Origin: Lanius collurio
Taxonomy: Eukaryota > Chordata > Aves > Passeriformes > Laniidae
Length of the DNA stretch: 64,000 nt
Direction of reading: 5' to 3'
Assembly (NCBI GenBank): GCA_020086605.1
Contig: JACBWW010000047.1
Coordinates: forward strand, 2,494,363 to 2,558,362
Positions within the stretch are counted from its first letter, which is position 1; each line of letters begins with the position of its first letter. Position numbers and translations under genes: made by a program. Positions 37,161 to 50,362 of the stretch are shown here, one piece after another. The notes beneath the pieces were generated by a model, which worked only from the letters and a program-made list of their open reading frames with translations, made no database searches and was not told the origin of the DNA.

Positions 37161-40100
37161 GCTACACTTTGATTATATTTCCTAAATCATGTTAGGCTTT
37201 AAGTACCTAAGCCCATGCACCACCAAAGTCAACTACTGCTGGTTTTTAGAAGTGTATGATTGAGTTGTATCATGGGCTTCTTGGACTCCTAAGAAAAATT
37301 CGATTGATACTCTCATATTATTTTGACCTGAACTCTTTCCTGTGAGCTCAGATAAGTCTGTGACTGTCACACCCTCTGTATTGTCAACATTCACACCTGC
37401 AGCCTCCCTGGTAACACACACTATCTTTCCTAAAGAGAAAAATCTTTCAGGCTAACACTCTGGATCCCCTTGTTTGCTGTGCTACAGAACACCTACGCAA
37501 AGCAAAACAAAACAACTTGCTTTTCATGGCTAAATACTGCTAAATGACACTGTATCAAGCTAATTTTGCCTTAGGCTTATTAACACAAATTGAATTTGGT
37601 GCTAATCAGATACCACGTTGGTATGCAATATGGAAATGTGTGATTTGCACTGGCTGCTGTAAAATACAGTAATTGTATTTGTGCAAGACATGGATCTTGT
37701 AAAAGACCCCACAATTACCAGCAGTCACACATCAGCTGCAACTTATTGGGTAGTGCCTGAGCAATTTATCTGTTCTTGGCCTCAGGCCTACACTTTCAAA
37801 TGATTACATAAATTAGGGGCAGATTTCTCAGCTTTTGAAGGTATCCTGTGCCTTCTTACCTTTAACTCATGTGCTGAAGGCTGAGATTTCTTCTTCAGCA
37901 CAGCCCACCATACATGGAGTTACTCCTGTTACTGATATAAATGCCAACCCTTCTTTGCAAAGAGCACCCTTTCCAACAGGACCAGAGCCACCCACTGCAT
38001 TGTGATAAATACATACACTTAATACACTGCATTTATAGCATTTTTAATACCAGTTAGTTAAACGCTCAGTTTTCAAGTATTCACAGAATCCCCATCACAA
38101 GGAAATGCAACTCCATGACTCCCACGATTTTGACATCCAAGATTAATCTTCATCTCTGTCAATTGATGGAAACTCTTAAAGAGTTCATTCAAAGGCTTCA
38201 TTTCTATGCTGTCTCTGTGTTCCCTTATTAGTCCATCACATGCTAGTCACAACTGCAGTGAATATATATCTAGCTAAAACATTGATATATGTCAAGCTAA
38301 TAACTCTTTCTCCTTTTATTTCCCCTCTTGCCCTTATAAAAACACTTTATTCTCGTGAGATATTAATTATGATTTTTCTTTCCCTGGATATGGCTGCATT
38401 TGTCTTTTGCCTCTATTTACTGCCTCATGACAGCTCATGAAAAGACAGTCAATAACTCTCCTTTCCCCTCCCAGGAAATCTGAATGGATGACTTGCAAAA
38501 AAAAGAAGAGAAATTAAAAAGGTGGATGGTGCTGGGGAGGAGGACATGAGTATTAAGCCATGGTGATGCTGGATAACATTTTCCAAAGGGGCAAGGGGGA
38601 GGCTGTGAGGTTACCCAGAGAGGAGACAGGCAGGACTTCCCATCTGCCACTGTATCTGACTTGGGGCTCAATTCCCTTTTGCAAAAGTAAATCAAGTACT
38701 TCTGAACAGGGCAGCCCTGGCCATAACCCCAGATATAAGTGCATTAGAACAGAATGCAGAATATTAGGAGGGCTAGAGGGCAAGTGAATACCAGAGGGAT
38801 GCTGCAACACAGTCTGTTTGTAGGTGGTCCAGAACCACGTGGGACAGGGTGGTTACCACTGGCAAGGACAAAGCCAAGATGAAGAAAACCACAATAAAAG
38901 AGTGACCACTGAAATGAAGAGGAGAAATAATAAAAAAGTATTTCCAAGACTAAGTGGTGGAGAGGAGATGGATTGCAAAATCCTGTTCAGCCCACCCTTC
39001 AAACGTATCACCAACAATGAAAAGGTGCAAAAGCCACTGAATTAAGCCTGGTAAATGTATCTAAAAAATTAATCTCAATGCCCAGGTAGCTGTGGCTCTT
39101 GCCAGTCTAAGGTACCATTGAAATAATGCATTTAGGAAAGGATTCCAGTCAGGATCCCAAAGCTGAAGAGATGATCAGGGTATTCTCAGGTAAAAGGAAA
39201 ATCTTTTAAAGGTGTAAATATGACATCCAGGTCTGGGGCACTGAGCTAGGCCTGTGATCAGGGCCAAGAAGGAGCTTTGCCTGGGGGGAAGGAGTTAGTG
39301 CCTGCATGGCACACCTTTGGCTTCCTCTGGAGAACCACCTTTCCTCTGCTGCTCCTGCTGTTTCCTGCATCCTCCTCTCCTATTTGCATTCCCACATTTC
39401 GATTGCTAGGTTTGGCCCAAAACCAGAAATACAGAGGTAAAGAAGTTGAATGATGGGTATTTCAAAACCAAACAAGTTCAACCCTCCAGAAAGGATCCCC
39501 TCAAGCCTGAGGAACCACTGTGGGTGGATTAACAGGATCACCTGTACTGCCTGTGCCGTGGCAGCTTCACCCTGTTAGGATTTTGGGACTCCCAGGCTAA
39601 GAGCAGATCCTCAAGCTGAAATGAGCAGTGCCAGTTCTTGAGGGGCTCCATTTCGATTCCCCTGAGCTGGAAACACAGTGCTGAGGGGGTCCTGAGCTAT
39701 TTGCACAGTGTCAGCCACAACCCAGCAGGAGATCCTACTCTACCTCCACCCATCATTACCACACACTCAGACTAAGCTCTCCTGTTTCACTGAAAGGAAC
39801 TTTTCCAGAGTGCTATTGATATTACACAGTGAAGCCTAAACAGACAGACTTGTTAAGAAAACACATCTTCCATGCCTGTGACAGAGGTGCTCCTGGAAAT
39901 ACAATTAAATCTTTTCAAGACAGAGAAATGGGCTTTTTACCAGGGAACAAAATTCCCCAGCTTCTAACAGCAAAGGGCCAACCAAATTTAAGATATCATT
40001 CCGCTCATAAAAGTTTTTTTTTTCTGCAGAACATGGCAAATTCAAACTAGAAAAATATTAAAGTGTATTAAAAAGTGCTTTTTTTTGATCCCATAGCTTT

Positions 40101-42609
40101 ATTCCATTATGCCTACAATTGGTTGCATATGGGGTATCTCATTATAACTGTATTTCAAGGCTGTTTTTTTCCAGAGATGTTCAAAATATGTAAGTGTCTG
40201 TTTTTCATTCATTTTGAAGAGTGACTGAAGCTGTACTCAGGCAGGCTGAAATGCTCAGGCTGGGTTAGCACATATTCACTGCAACACAGAGTACTGCTAA
40301 TACAAGACCTCAGTAACGCTGTGTTCTTACATAATAATGAATTGAGGTCCTAAACTGTGGCATTCCAGATGAGGATACAAGAGACTTTAATCCCATTTAT
40401 TTACTTGAGTCCCAAGGCAAAGTCGGCTTAACACACCCACATACCTCAGGGCATGTTCACCAGAGCCACAAGAGCTCCAGCTCCTCTCTCACCCCCCTCC
40501 AAAACCCTTAGCCAATTCTGCAGGATGTATTTAGGTGGCTCAGGATCAAGGTGCAGGGAGGTGTTCTTGCTGGCATTACAGCATGTAATCCCCCTTATAA
40601 ATTTAACAACCTCCACCCTGAAATTCCACTCACCTCTATGATCATGTGGTTGCTCCAAAGCTTCTGCTCTCTGATACCTGGATGTCTTTTTTTTAACCCA
40701 GAACTCAGCTCACCCTTATCTAACTCTGCCCTTTTAGCCATCATACTTCTCTTTGCTCTTTTGGGTTTCTTCCTTCCCTACCAGCAATATAATTTCCTTT
40801 CAGCTCTCCTTTATTGCACTTCAGTGATTTCAGCTCATGATCCCGAGGGCTCTGCACTGGCCGCCTTTGCAGCCAAGCTCCTTGCAGCTCACCTCATCCA
40901 AATCCCCTTTTCTTACACTGATCCCACCTTTTTGTTACCATACAGTATCTGTTTCCACAGCTTTCACCAGAAGAACAGCATCCTCCTTCCTGCTGCATGA
41001 CATGATTTACCTTAAAATAACATTTTAACATTCAATTTGATTCTAACTGTGCAAATACTCTGAGCACTTAAGCTCGGTATAGGACTACACATTGCACTTG
41101 GAGAGCCTGAAAAGGGATGCAACACCTAAATAAACTGTAGCAAGACACCAAACTGACCTGCAAATCAGCACAATACTGAATGAACTCACCAAACCAGTCC
41201 CACTGTTACCCTAATTTCATCATAAATTACACTGCTGGTGATGACAATCAGTTGTGAGGTGGTTTGATTTTCAATAGAAAACTGTGCTGAGGTGAAGGGG
41301 GGAAGTTCAGCCAAAAACTTAAAAATGCTGCCACCAGTATCATTAGCTCTGCAGGGAGGCATGCAGGTGGCAGGCTGGTAAAAGGCAGCGGTGCTGAGAT
41401 GTCCTGATGGATTAAGAACAGGGAACAAACCCATCCTGTGCTAGTGCCATACTTTAGGTGTAGACTTGACTGGGAGATACCCTGACAAAAATTATGATTC
41501 TGACAAAATCTGCTCACCAAGATGGGAATAAGATCTTACAGGCCAATATAGACACAAATGGAAGTACATATTCATGGCTAAGTGCATCCACATGTTTAAA
41601 GTGACTTAAAACACTCCTGTGGGAGACAGAGAGAAGCTCCTGGGGTGTTTTTGTGGGGGGCTTCAGACACAAAGCTGGATATCTAAAAGTAATGTTTATA
41701 TTGCAAGTACTTGCTCCCCAAGTCACAAGGGCTTCTTGTAAGTTCTGTACAAAGCTGAAAACAACCCCTGGTCTGCTTCACCAGCAAATGAAGAATCAGA
41801 CCCAGATACATCCCCCCCTCTCCAGCACTGTTATCCTGAGCAGGTTTTTCCTACAGCCTAAGTTAAATTGCACAGGCAGGATAGATCTCACACCTGTCTG
41901 TGGAACACTGATCAGGATGAAACCCCTGCTTAGTCCTTAAGTGGTGCCCCTCAGTGATGCTGTCAGCTGCAGGCAGGGCTCTGCCAGGGGCAGCCCAGCA
42001 CCTTCCCCACAGGAAACCTGACTGCTGGACATACTGGACTGGATCCCAATAAGCAGAACCCCCAGCCTGGGAGCTGTGAGAGCCAGGCCAGGGCTGCTTT
42101 CCTGCAGGGATTTGGGGCAGCAGGAATGAGGGGTGGGCACAGGAGCAGCACAAGCACAGGGCACTGGTTGTGCCCTGGCAGGGCTGCCCTCGGCACCCCA
42201 CAGCCATTTGGGGCAGACTGCAGACACCCATCTCAATTTCAGGTGGTCATTTTGCTCCAGGACTTCTCCTGTGCATCAATTCTGACCGTGCTGAGTAACT
42301 GTCTTTGACCACAGGTCAATCTGCAGCAGCAGATTTAGTGCCAGACACCCATCTGCACCTCGACTGCCTCTGCAGCAAGGAGGATCCAGAGGGTCTTCAG
42401 CATAAACAGCTTAAAATAACTATTTCCAGGCTGTTGGCCTGTTTGGCTGCAAGAACCCTGACAGCTCCCCCCCCCCCAATGAAACATGTCCAAGGAAATA
42501 AGAAAATAACAGTATCAATATGGAGTATCACCTCCTGCAGCGAGTGCAGGGAGCTGGGGAGCGGGGAAGGCATGTCCTTCAATATTTAACTTCTTCACTC
42601 TTTGTTCTC
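37161..42609. other. Single-copy noncoding DNA
   Basis: No gene or transposable element is recognised. A run of 11 C lies at 42,467-42,477. ORFs reach 149 codons (40,551-41,000, plus) with overlapping frames in other phases and no family likeness. Confidence 0.55.
42467..42477. repeat. C11 homopolymer
   Basis: Eleven consecutive C residues. The length is liable to sequencing error or polymorphism. Confidence 0.9.
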
Positions 42610-42815
42610 CATCTCAAGTTGAACAATACGTTAATTACCTGATGAAGCGCTATAATTACTCTAACAGCTCTGCTCTTAGTTATAATTACTGCATCAACAC
42701 TTTCTTTTTCATATGCTTCAATCTATACCTATTACATTGTCATGATGAAGACACATTAACATTATAATACCGTATAATTAGCTGATGAGCAATTAAATTA
42801 TTCCACTGCTCTTGT
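42610..42815. promoter_or_regulatory. TAAT-rich candidate enhancer
   Basis: The decamer TATAATTACT occurs twice, at 42,651-42,660 and 42,681-42,690, exactly 30 bases apart. Nearby are CGTTAATTACC, CGTATAATTAGC and GCAATTAAATTATTCC, plus several TGATGA motifs. CpG-containing AT-rich sites such as ACGTTAATTA are unusual in methylated bird DNA unless kept by selection. The texture resembles a developmental enhancer, and the target is unknown. Confidence 0.3.
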
Positions 42816-45363
42816 TCCTCTTTGCCAAGAGGTTGCTTTCCAAGCACTATTGTCTTCTTTTTCTCTGGTCTGCTTCAGAGGTTGGGGTTTTTTTTGCTCC
42901 ATTTTAAAAAAAGGACCTCATATGCTTTATTCAAACAGATTTGATTTAAAATTCTGAGAGAGCACGGTAGTTAAGGTCCGAGGAGAAGTTAATTTGTTTA
43001 AAATATTTCCAACTTCTCTCCTGTCAAATTCAAACTGAGTTTGTTTTCCAAAAAGCTAACAAGAATAGGAAAGTGTTAGAGAAATATTTGTGTAAAAACT
43101 GAATGAATTATTAATTACTCCTTCAAAACACTTCCTAGACATAGCATAGGATGTTGCTAATAGGGAGAAAATGGCTAAACCCCTCAAAACTGGTTTTATC
43201 CTCGTATTTATTTATTTTATACCTCAGTGAAAAAATCATAAGCATTTTTGCACTTTTTTCTTTAACATCTTAAAGGAGAGCATAGATAATAAGATCCCTG
43301 TGAGTATTTGAGAAGCCTGACTCAATCTAGACAGCAGCACCGTGAAATTCTCACGGCATTTAGGAAATCTTAACAAACACTGCACAGAACACGATAATGT
43401 GTAGACTTCAGCATTTATCTTGATTATTAGTTGGTCTTGTAGGACTCATTTGCTTTGTCCTCTCACCTGATTTTTGTGGCTGAAAATTGTCCATTTGACT
43501 TCCAGGCAGTTCAAGCAACTCACATTAATGTACAGCCTTCTCCTTCCCTCTCCTGGCTAAAATCCTTCACTTGTAGTTGTGAGATGTCTCTGGCCCTGCA
43601 CTGGTGGGAATACCAGACACATCAATTTTAGGTGGCACTGGGCTGACTGGTTTCCATTCTGGGATTGTTACTTCCTTTAAGCCACACTTTCCTGTCATGG
43701 CTGTTGCTCTTCAATCAACACTTTGTAATCAAAGAGTTGTTTTGATTTAGTAACACAGGAATATCAGCACAGCACAACAGAGCACAGCAGAGCCTGGTGT
43801 TGCCATCTGACCAGAAGTCTATCCCTTAACAACACTGACTTTCTCTATCCACCTCCCTTATTCAGGGTTTTTTCTCCATCTCTCTTAGTTCCACAAACCC
43901 TCTTCATTTCCATTTGAAGATAAAAATGCTTAAAATCAAACCTGTCATTTGCTGTGTTGATTAAATTCCTCAATTTCAGATCTACCCACTGAGTCTTCTC
44001 CCATCTAGCACAGCAAAGCCAAATTTCTCAACTTCAGGCTCAAGCTGTTACTTGGTCAAAATTTCTCATTTCCTGTAGGCACCTGCCCTTGAAGTGCTCA
44101 TGGCTGTGCCTGCCTTCATCTCTACCCAAGAAAACCTTGAAAGACCTGGCTAAATTTATCCCAGGGAGGATTACTAAAAATGTATGGCATCTGAATAACC
44201 ATCCAGAGGATAGAAGGTTGGCATGGAGGAATTTGCTTTGATTCTTTACTGAAGGCTCCCTGTCTCTGCAACACCTGCATCCACCTCAGTACCAATAATG
44301 CCCTTGCTGGTGTTTGGCATCCATCCCCTGACCCTGCCTTAGTCCTGTCCCCCAGATCTTCACCCTCCAATGCAGGGACAGATTTCCATGCGAGCAATCT
44401 GCTCCCAGGAAGGGTTGGAGCTCGCTCACCTCCTGCCTGCACTAGTCCTAACACTTCTGGGTTGAGGGTGAGGCTCTGAAGGCTCTGTCAGATGGAAAAG
44501 CACCAGGAAAAACAGTGTTTATCCTCTTTGATGGTAGTGCTGCTTCCCACAGTGCTCAGAATAAAGTGAGTTAATCCCGGACAGAGGGACAGACTGCTCA
44601 GCTCCTGCGGCCACTCAAAGCTGTGATCACGTTTGGCTATTTCTTTTCATCTACTGGCAACTCTCCTCCTGCATTGAAGTTATTTTAAAATTATATAAAT
44701 AATGTGTTATTTGTTTTATCACCCTCTTACTTTCCATGAAAGCTCCTATTTGTTTTCTGCAAGGCTCTTTGCAGACATACTGCAAAAGCACAAGACAGTG
44801 CTGGAAGACCACAAACTGCTCAAAAGAAGCACGTGGGGCTGATGCCTTCCCATCCTCTGATCTGCCCCATGCCCCATCCCTGCACATGCAGGTCACCCCA
44901 TCCATGCCAGTCCCAAAGAAGCCACAGGCTCATGTTGACATCTGGGCACCTGGAAGCTGCTGTGTGCATGAACAAGGGAAAAGAGGACTATCACAGCAGA
45001 GCTTTGTCTTTCTGGATAGCTCTATCTGCTGCAGCCAGCACAGAAAGTTGAACATCTTGGCAGCACAGTGTTGTTTTGGGCTTTTTTTTGGCAAGGCAAT
45101 TCCCAAAAAAAGCCATTTGGCAGATGTGGCACACAAAGAGAGCCAGCCAGCTCATTTGCTCAGCCTCAATCCTTACGCTTCCTCCAAGGACTTCACATGA
45201 CCAACATACGTGCCTCAGCCAGCCAGGCTCGAGCACCACAATTTCACTTCTAGCAGAGCTCCCAGAAAGACTGTCCTGGCACAGGGAGCTGGCACAGGTG
45301 GATCTGAACACCCAGGCACCCAGTGCCATCAGGCAGAGGACTCCCCACTGGCTGTCTCCAGAG
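42816..45363. other. Single-copy noncoding DNA
   Basis: No gene or repeat is recognised. A 154-codon plus-strand ORF (44,736-45,200) overlaps a 112-codon minus-strand frame. Neither resembles a known protein. Confidence 0.55.
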
Positions 45364-45501
45364 GAATTACAGAAGGGTTTGGGTTGAAAGGAAACTTAAA
45401 GCTCATCTCATCCCACCTCCTGCCCTGGGCAGGGACACCTTTCACTAGACCAGGCTGCTCCAAGTCCCATCCAGCCTGGCCTTGAACACTTCCAGGGATG
45501 G
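45364..45501 (-). mobile_element. CR1 LINE 3' fragment, minus orientation
   Basis: This short CR1 tail in reverse complement shows ATTACAGAAGGGTTTGGGTT, CTGCCCTGGGCAGGGACACC, CACTAGACCAGGCTGCTCCA and TTGAACACTTCCAGGGATGG. Homology stops at about 45,501. Only the last 140 or so bases of the LINE remain, with no coding sequence. Confidence 0.93.
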
Positions 45502-48500
45502 AAGCTCAGCTTTTGAAGGTTTTCCAGTCTCCTCCTGCAGTGATCACCCCCCAGCAATGCTGGGGTCTTGCTCCCCCAAATGGTGAGGGATGTGGCTTTT
45601 CTTACAGCACTGGCCAAATACAGATGAAGATTTAAGGGCACAGCCCAGTGCCTGCTGTGGTCACCCCCCAGGGAAGAAGAACTGAGCCTTACACTTGATT
45701 TTTGGAAGGAGGGTCAGCTTTGGGCTTTGCAGGAATGCTGGACTGATCTGACCTCTCTCTCCACCACTTCTCAACATGCCTTTATCAGCTCTCACAGCTT
45801 TTCCACTTTAAAAAGCATCCCATCATTTTTGCCCATGCCATTTATTTCCCTGTGTTGTTTTAAACTGTTTGCACATGGCCTCTGGTATCTCAGCGGGTGA
45901 GCACTTTACAAATAAAGTGATGAGGGGGGTTAAAAGAATGAGACTTGATAATTCACACTAGGAGCAGCCAGATGTCTTATTGCCTTAGAAAGAAACAAAA
46001 AGGAAAAAACAGATCATCTTCATGTGGGTTTAGATGTACACAGAACACTTTAAAAATGAAAGCAAAATGACATAGCAGATGCAAAAGCTGAAAAGCTGAA
46101 CACAAGTGAGCTGAAAACCAAGGATGCAAAAAATGACGGAACAAGTGTTTCCTCATGCTGTTTTCTTTCACTCTACCCACACTCAGTAAGGTTTTGGTAG
46201 CCTAAACCTCTCTCAAGCAAACAGCTCCTTCATACTTTTTTTGCTAAAACAAGATAGATTTTTTTCTAGTTCCTAATGAAAAACGGGGTTTGCACACCTT
46301 AGCAGTGTGGGTTACAGGAACAGGGCTTGGGAGGGGCAAATCCTGCCTTGGTGCAGTTTGCTGATGTTCCTGCATTACTGTAAAAACTGTGTTTAAACTC
46401 GTCTTTGCAAAGGAAAAGCAAAACAAAAAGCCACCAGCTGGATGACACAGTGCTGCTCTTACAAAATAACACATGGCCATACTATGGTGCCTAAAATAAA
46501 ATTATCACACGTGGCACCACAGTAAGTCCAATCCAGAGCTCCAAGGGAGTTGCAGAGCCTGTCTCTCCCACACCGTGGTGGGAGGAGGATGTAGCAGACA
46601 CCCATGCAGGGGCTCTGGGCTCCAAGGAGGGGAACCAGAGGGTTCTTTCTGTTTTTACATGATCCTCCAACATTGAACAGACCTGGAGCAGCAGAAAGTC
46701 TCCTCTTAAAATCACCTAATTCAGAATGATCTGATAAAACAAGCCAAGTTATTTAAAAGCACCACTTCTCACTTCCAACGCTCAGCTGAGCTGCCATTTG
46801 GGTCCACCAGAAAATGCCTGATATTCTGGGGCTCTCAGCCCCCCTGGCAGATTTGGAGAACTGTGGCTCCACTGGATCTTGGAGGACTGGATGGAAAATG
46901 CCCCTCTCCAAAGCCCCCACAGCCAAGTCAGAGCAGGCTGCAGAGCTGGCCATGACCCCTCCCTGCATCCCTGGGTGTTGGGGGAAAGTACACTGCCATC
47001 TCCCATGGAAATCATGCCAAAGGCTTTGCAGAAAAAGACCTTTTCCTTCACAGAAACTGTGAAATTCCACAGAATTTCCACATCTGAGTGAGCGGGGTTT
47101 AGCTGTAAGGCATGGCAGGGGAAACAGCCATGCACAAATCTCAGGACTGTAAATATGATCGCCTTCTAAAAACCAGCTGGAGCCCAGAGTTAAGCCTAAA
47201 CCTAGTTCTGTCTCAGTATCAATAAATACAATAGTAAAATATTCCAGGTAGTGGGCAAATTCCAACTTGTAGGGAAAGTAAAAAAGTGACTTTAGTATCT
47301 AAAGGTGCTCTTTTTCCTTTTTTCCCCCCTCTCTTAATCAAGAAGAAAGACATTCACTGAGAACCTGAGTTAATGCTCCTTGAAGCCAATTTTCCACTGA
47401 ATTTCACAAAGCTGTGGATTTTGCTCCTGGTGAACTTGGTGGTAGTTTCAAGGATGATCTCTTCAAATACACAGGTTGCAGGATTAAATGTGCCTCTATT
47501 TACTTAACCCTTTGACACAACACTTAGGAAAAACTTGGGAGCAGACTGTCAATACTCACAGATGCACAAGGGTGTCTGCTCCCTCTGAAATCATACTGAA
47601 AGCTATGTTTGTGGGATGCCAACACCAAGAAACCAGCTGCTTAGCAGGTAAAACCTTGCACAGCATCAGTCAAGGTCAGATAAACTATACTGGCAGCAGA
47701 TTGAGCCTTCAGCACCTAAAGGTATTTACTGAAATTCCAGAAGTCATTCAGTTTGGACAGAGTTTGTGTGTCCAGTAGTGATATAAGGGCAGGGGTTGTG
47801 ATTCATCCAGACAGAATCAGGATATGCACTTATTGTGGTTCTAGAAAGTATTTAGATTGGCTGGAGTTAATATATGGCTAGTTTTGGGACTGAGGTTGTT
47901 AGACACCCAGTAAAATTAGGAAACACTCAATTCTTGTGATTCATACTAAAAGAATCTTGATAAAACAGTAAGCTTTTGGCTTTTTGTGGCTTTTACCCTG
48001 GATGCAATACCTGCACCTGCTCTGCCTCACCTGCATAGCTGGCAATTACACCAGATGTGAAAATTGGCATCTTTGTGCCAATTCTTCCTCCTTTTATGTC
48101 CTGGCTACAACTCCTTCCTTTAGCTGGAAGGGCTGTAGCTGCTAATTGGGTTTCTTGGTCATGTCACCATTTCTTTCACACGGGCCATGGTCAAGCAAGA
48201 AAGTGCCATGGCAGACCCATTCCAAGATTAAATAAATTATAGTTTTCAAGGACGACATGTACATATTCATGTAGTTTGTCCTGAGACACAAAGCCAAAAG
48301 TCATGTTGAGATGGCTTTTATCTCTTATTGTAAAGCTGTAACTGAGGAATAAAGTAAGCTAAACTGCCAACAGTGACTCTGTTTACTTCTTTGTGCACAA
48401 TTCCTTCCAACAACCAACATGGGAAATGGGGGGGATTTCTCTGTCCTGCCATGCAAGGGGAATTTTTTTCACAGCACATCAACATCTCTATGGTCCTATT

Positions 48501-49163
48501 AGGCAGAAATCTCATCATTTACAGAAAAAATCCCAACCACCTTGACACAGTTACCTCAAGCATGACTTCCTTTAGATCAAGGTGTCACCAGCATGCCAGA
48601 CACTGCTGTTTTCCAAGACAAAGGAAATCATGGTCCTCTTAGTCTGTGAGGCTGCACAGAGCTGGAGAAAGAGGCAGTTCTGTTTGGCAGTTCTGTTTAG
48701 CAGTTCTTTCCATTCCCACCATCCAATGCACAGCAGCACACCTTGGCCAACACCAGAGCTTCCAGCTCCTGCTGCAGGGCCCACAGGAGGCCTGGAGACA
48801 ATAAATGCTGAAACCAGTGGGGACAGACGCTGCCCCTCCTTTGGGATAAACGGGAAAGGCAACTGGGCCAGCAATTGCAGCGTGGCAGATGCCACGAGAA
48901 CAAAACACATGGCTGTTTCCTGGGTGTGGGGGGGGAACAGGTGTGGGAATTCAAAGACCCCAGAGGAACAGAGGGAGAAGCAGAAATACAAGACAAGAGT
49001 CCTCATCACTGGGGCCAGGCCTCCTGCAGGGCCAGCAGTGACTGCTGGGTGAAGCTTGGAAGAGCAACTAAAGCAATTACCCCCTCTGATTTTTTAAATT
49101 CCTCTTGCCTTCAGAGGGAAAAGGCTCTGGGCAGTGACAGATGGTCCCTTGTGAGTCTTGCTG
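45502..49163. other. Single-copy noncoding DNA
   Basis: No gene or transposable element is recognised. ORFs reach 170 codons (46,753-47,265, minus), with competing frames on both strands and no recognisable domain. Confidence 0.55.
48674..48709. repeat. 13-bp tandem repeat, nearly 3 copies
   Basis: GCAGTTCTGTTTG, GCAGTTCTGTTTA and GCAGTTCTTTC follow one another directly. The tandem is local and short, and no function is evident. Confidence 0.85.
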
Positions 49164-50362
49164 TGTTGGTTTGAGACTTTGGACGTGTCCAGCCAGCCCG
49201 TCTGTGCCACGGCCCTGCAGCAGCAGCGTCAGCAGAAGGTGGCAGGGCTGGCACTCACAGCCCAGACACGGCCCAGGTGGGGAATGTGGCACTCAACCTC
49301 AGCTGCCAACAGAGCTGGGTTTGCTCTGAAACACTGGACACTGGTTGGGGTTCGATGGCCAAGCTTTGGTATGGGGGACCTACAGGGGTGGCTTCTGTGA
49401 GAAGCTGCTGGAAGCTGCCTTCATGTCTGGCAGGAGCAATCCCTGGTGGCTCCAGAGATGGATGTGCTGCTGGTGAAGGCTGGACCAATGGTAACACCTC
49501 TGGGATAACATATTTAAGAAGAAAGAAAAAAAGTTATGGCACAGTTGTAACTGTGGCCAGAGAAGAGTGGAGGGAGAACATGTGAGAAGAAAACTTCTGC
49601 AGACACCAAGGTCAGTGCAGGAGGAGGGGAGGAGGTGCTCCCTGCACCAGAGCTGAGATTCCTCTGCAGCCCCTGATGAAGACCATGGTGAAGCAGCTGT
49701 ACCTCAGCAGCCCATGGAGATCCACAGGGATGCAGAGATCCACCCACAGCCTGTGGAGGAGCCCCACACAGAGCAGGGGGATGCCTGACAGGGTGCTGTG
49801 ACCCTGTGGGAGACACATGGAAAGAGGAGCCCACACTACAGCAGCTTTGGGAGAACTGTTGCCTGTGGGATGGACTCACATTGCAGCAGTTTGCAGAGTT
49901 TTGATGCTTGTGAGATGGATCCATAGTGGAGAAGGTCACAGAGAACCATCTCCCATGGGCAGAACCCCATGGTGGAGCAGGGAAATGACTCCTCTCCCTG
50001 AGCAGTGGGAGAAACCACGAGTAATAAACTGACCATAACCCCCATTCCCGTCTCCCTGACCTGCTGGGGTAGGAGATAGAGCTGGAAGGAGGGAAGGTGG
50101 GGGGAAAGGTGTTTTTAAGGTTTTATTTTATTTCTCATTATCCTGCCCTGACTTTGTTAGTAATAAATTCAGTTAATATCTTTATCTCAAGTGTGCTTTG
50201 CCTGTGATGGTATTTGGTGAGTGATCTCTCCTGGTCCTTATCTCAGCTTAGGAACTCTTTGTTCTGCTTTGTCTCTCCTGCCCACCTGCAGAAGGGAGTG
50301 AAAGAATGGCTTTGGTGGGTGCCTGGAGTCCAGCCAGGGTCATCCCATTACAGCCACCAACA
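49164..50362 (+). mobile_element. Long solo LTR of an avian endogenous retrovirus
   Basis: About 1.2 kb begins TGTTGGTTTGAGACTTTGG and ends near CAGCCACCAACA, so the ends form a TGTTGG/CCAACA inverted repeat. I recognise the middle (about 49,690-50,080), with its loosely repeated units such as CTGTGGGATGGACTCACA and ATCTCCCATGGGCAGAACCC, as typical of a common passerine LTR family. AATAAA occurs at 50,023-50,028 and 50,162-50,167; the second is followed by a G/T-rich stretch. No matching target duplication is seen at these ends, so the borders may be off or the flanks mutated. No retroviral genes remain. Confidence 0.8.

Noticed and set aside
46753..47265. 170-codon minus-strand ORF
   Set aside because: Competing frames of 117 codons (minus) and about 80 codons (plus) cover the same bases, no domain is recognisable, and there are no flanking splice signals I trust.
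49514..49939. 141-codon minus-strand ORF within the long LTR
   Set aside because: It lies antisense inside a noncoding LTR and arises from the loose internal repeats.
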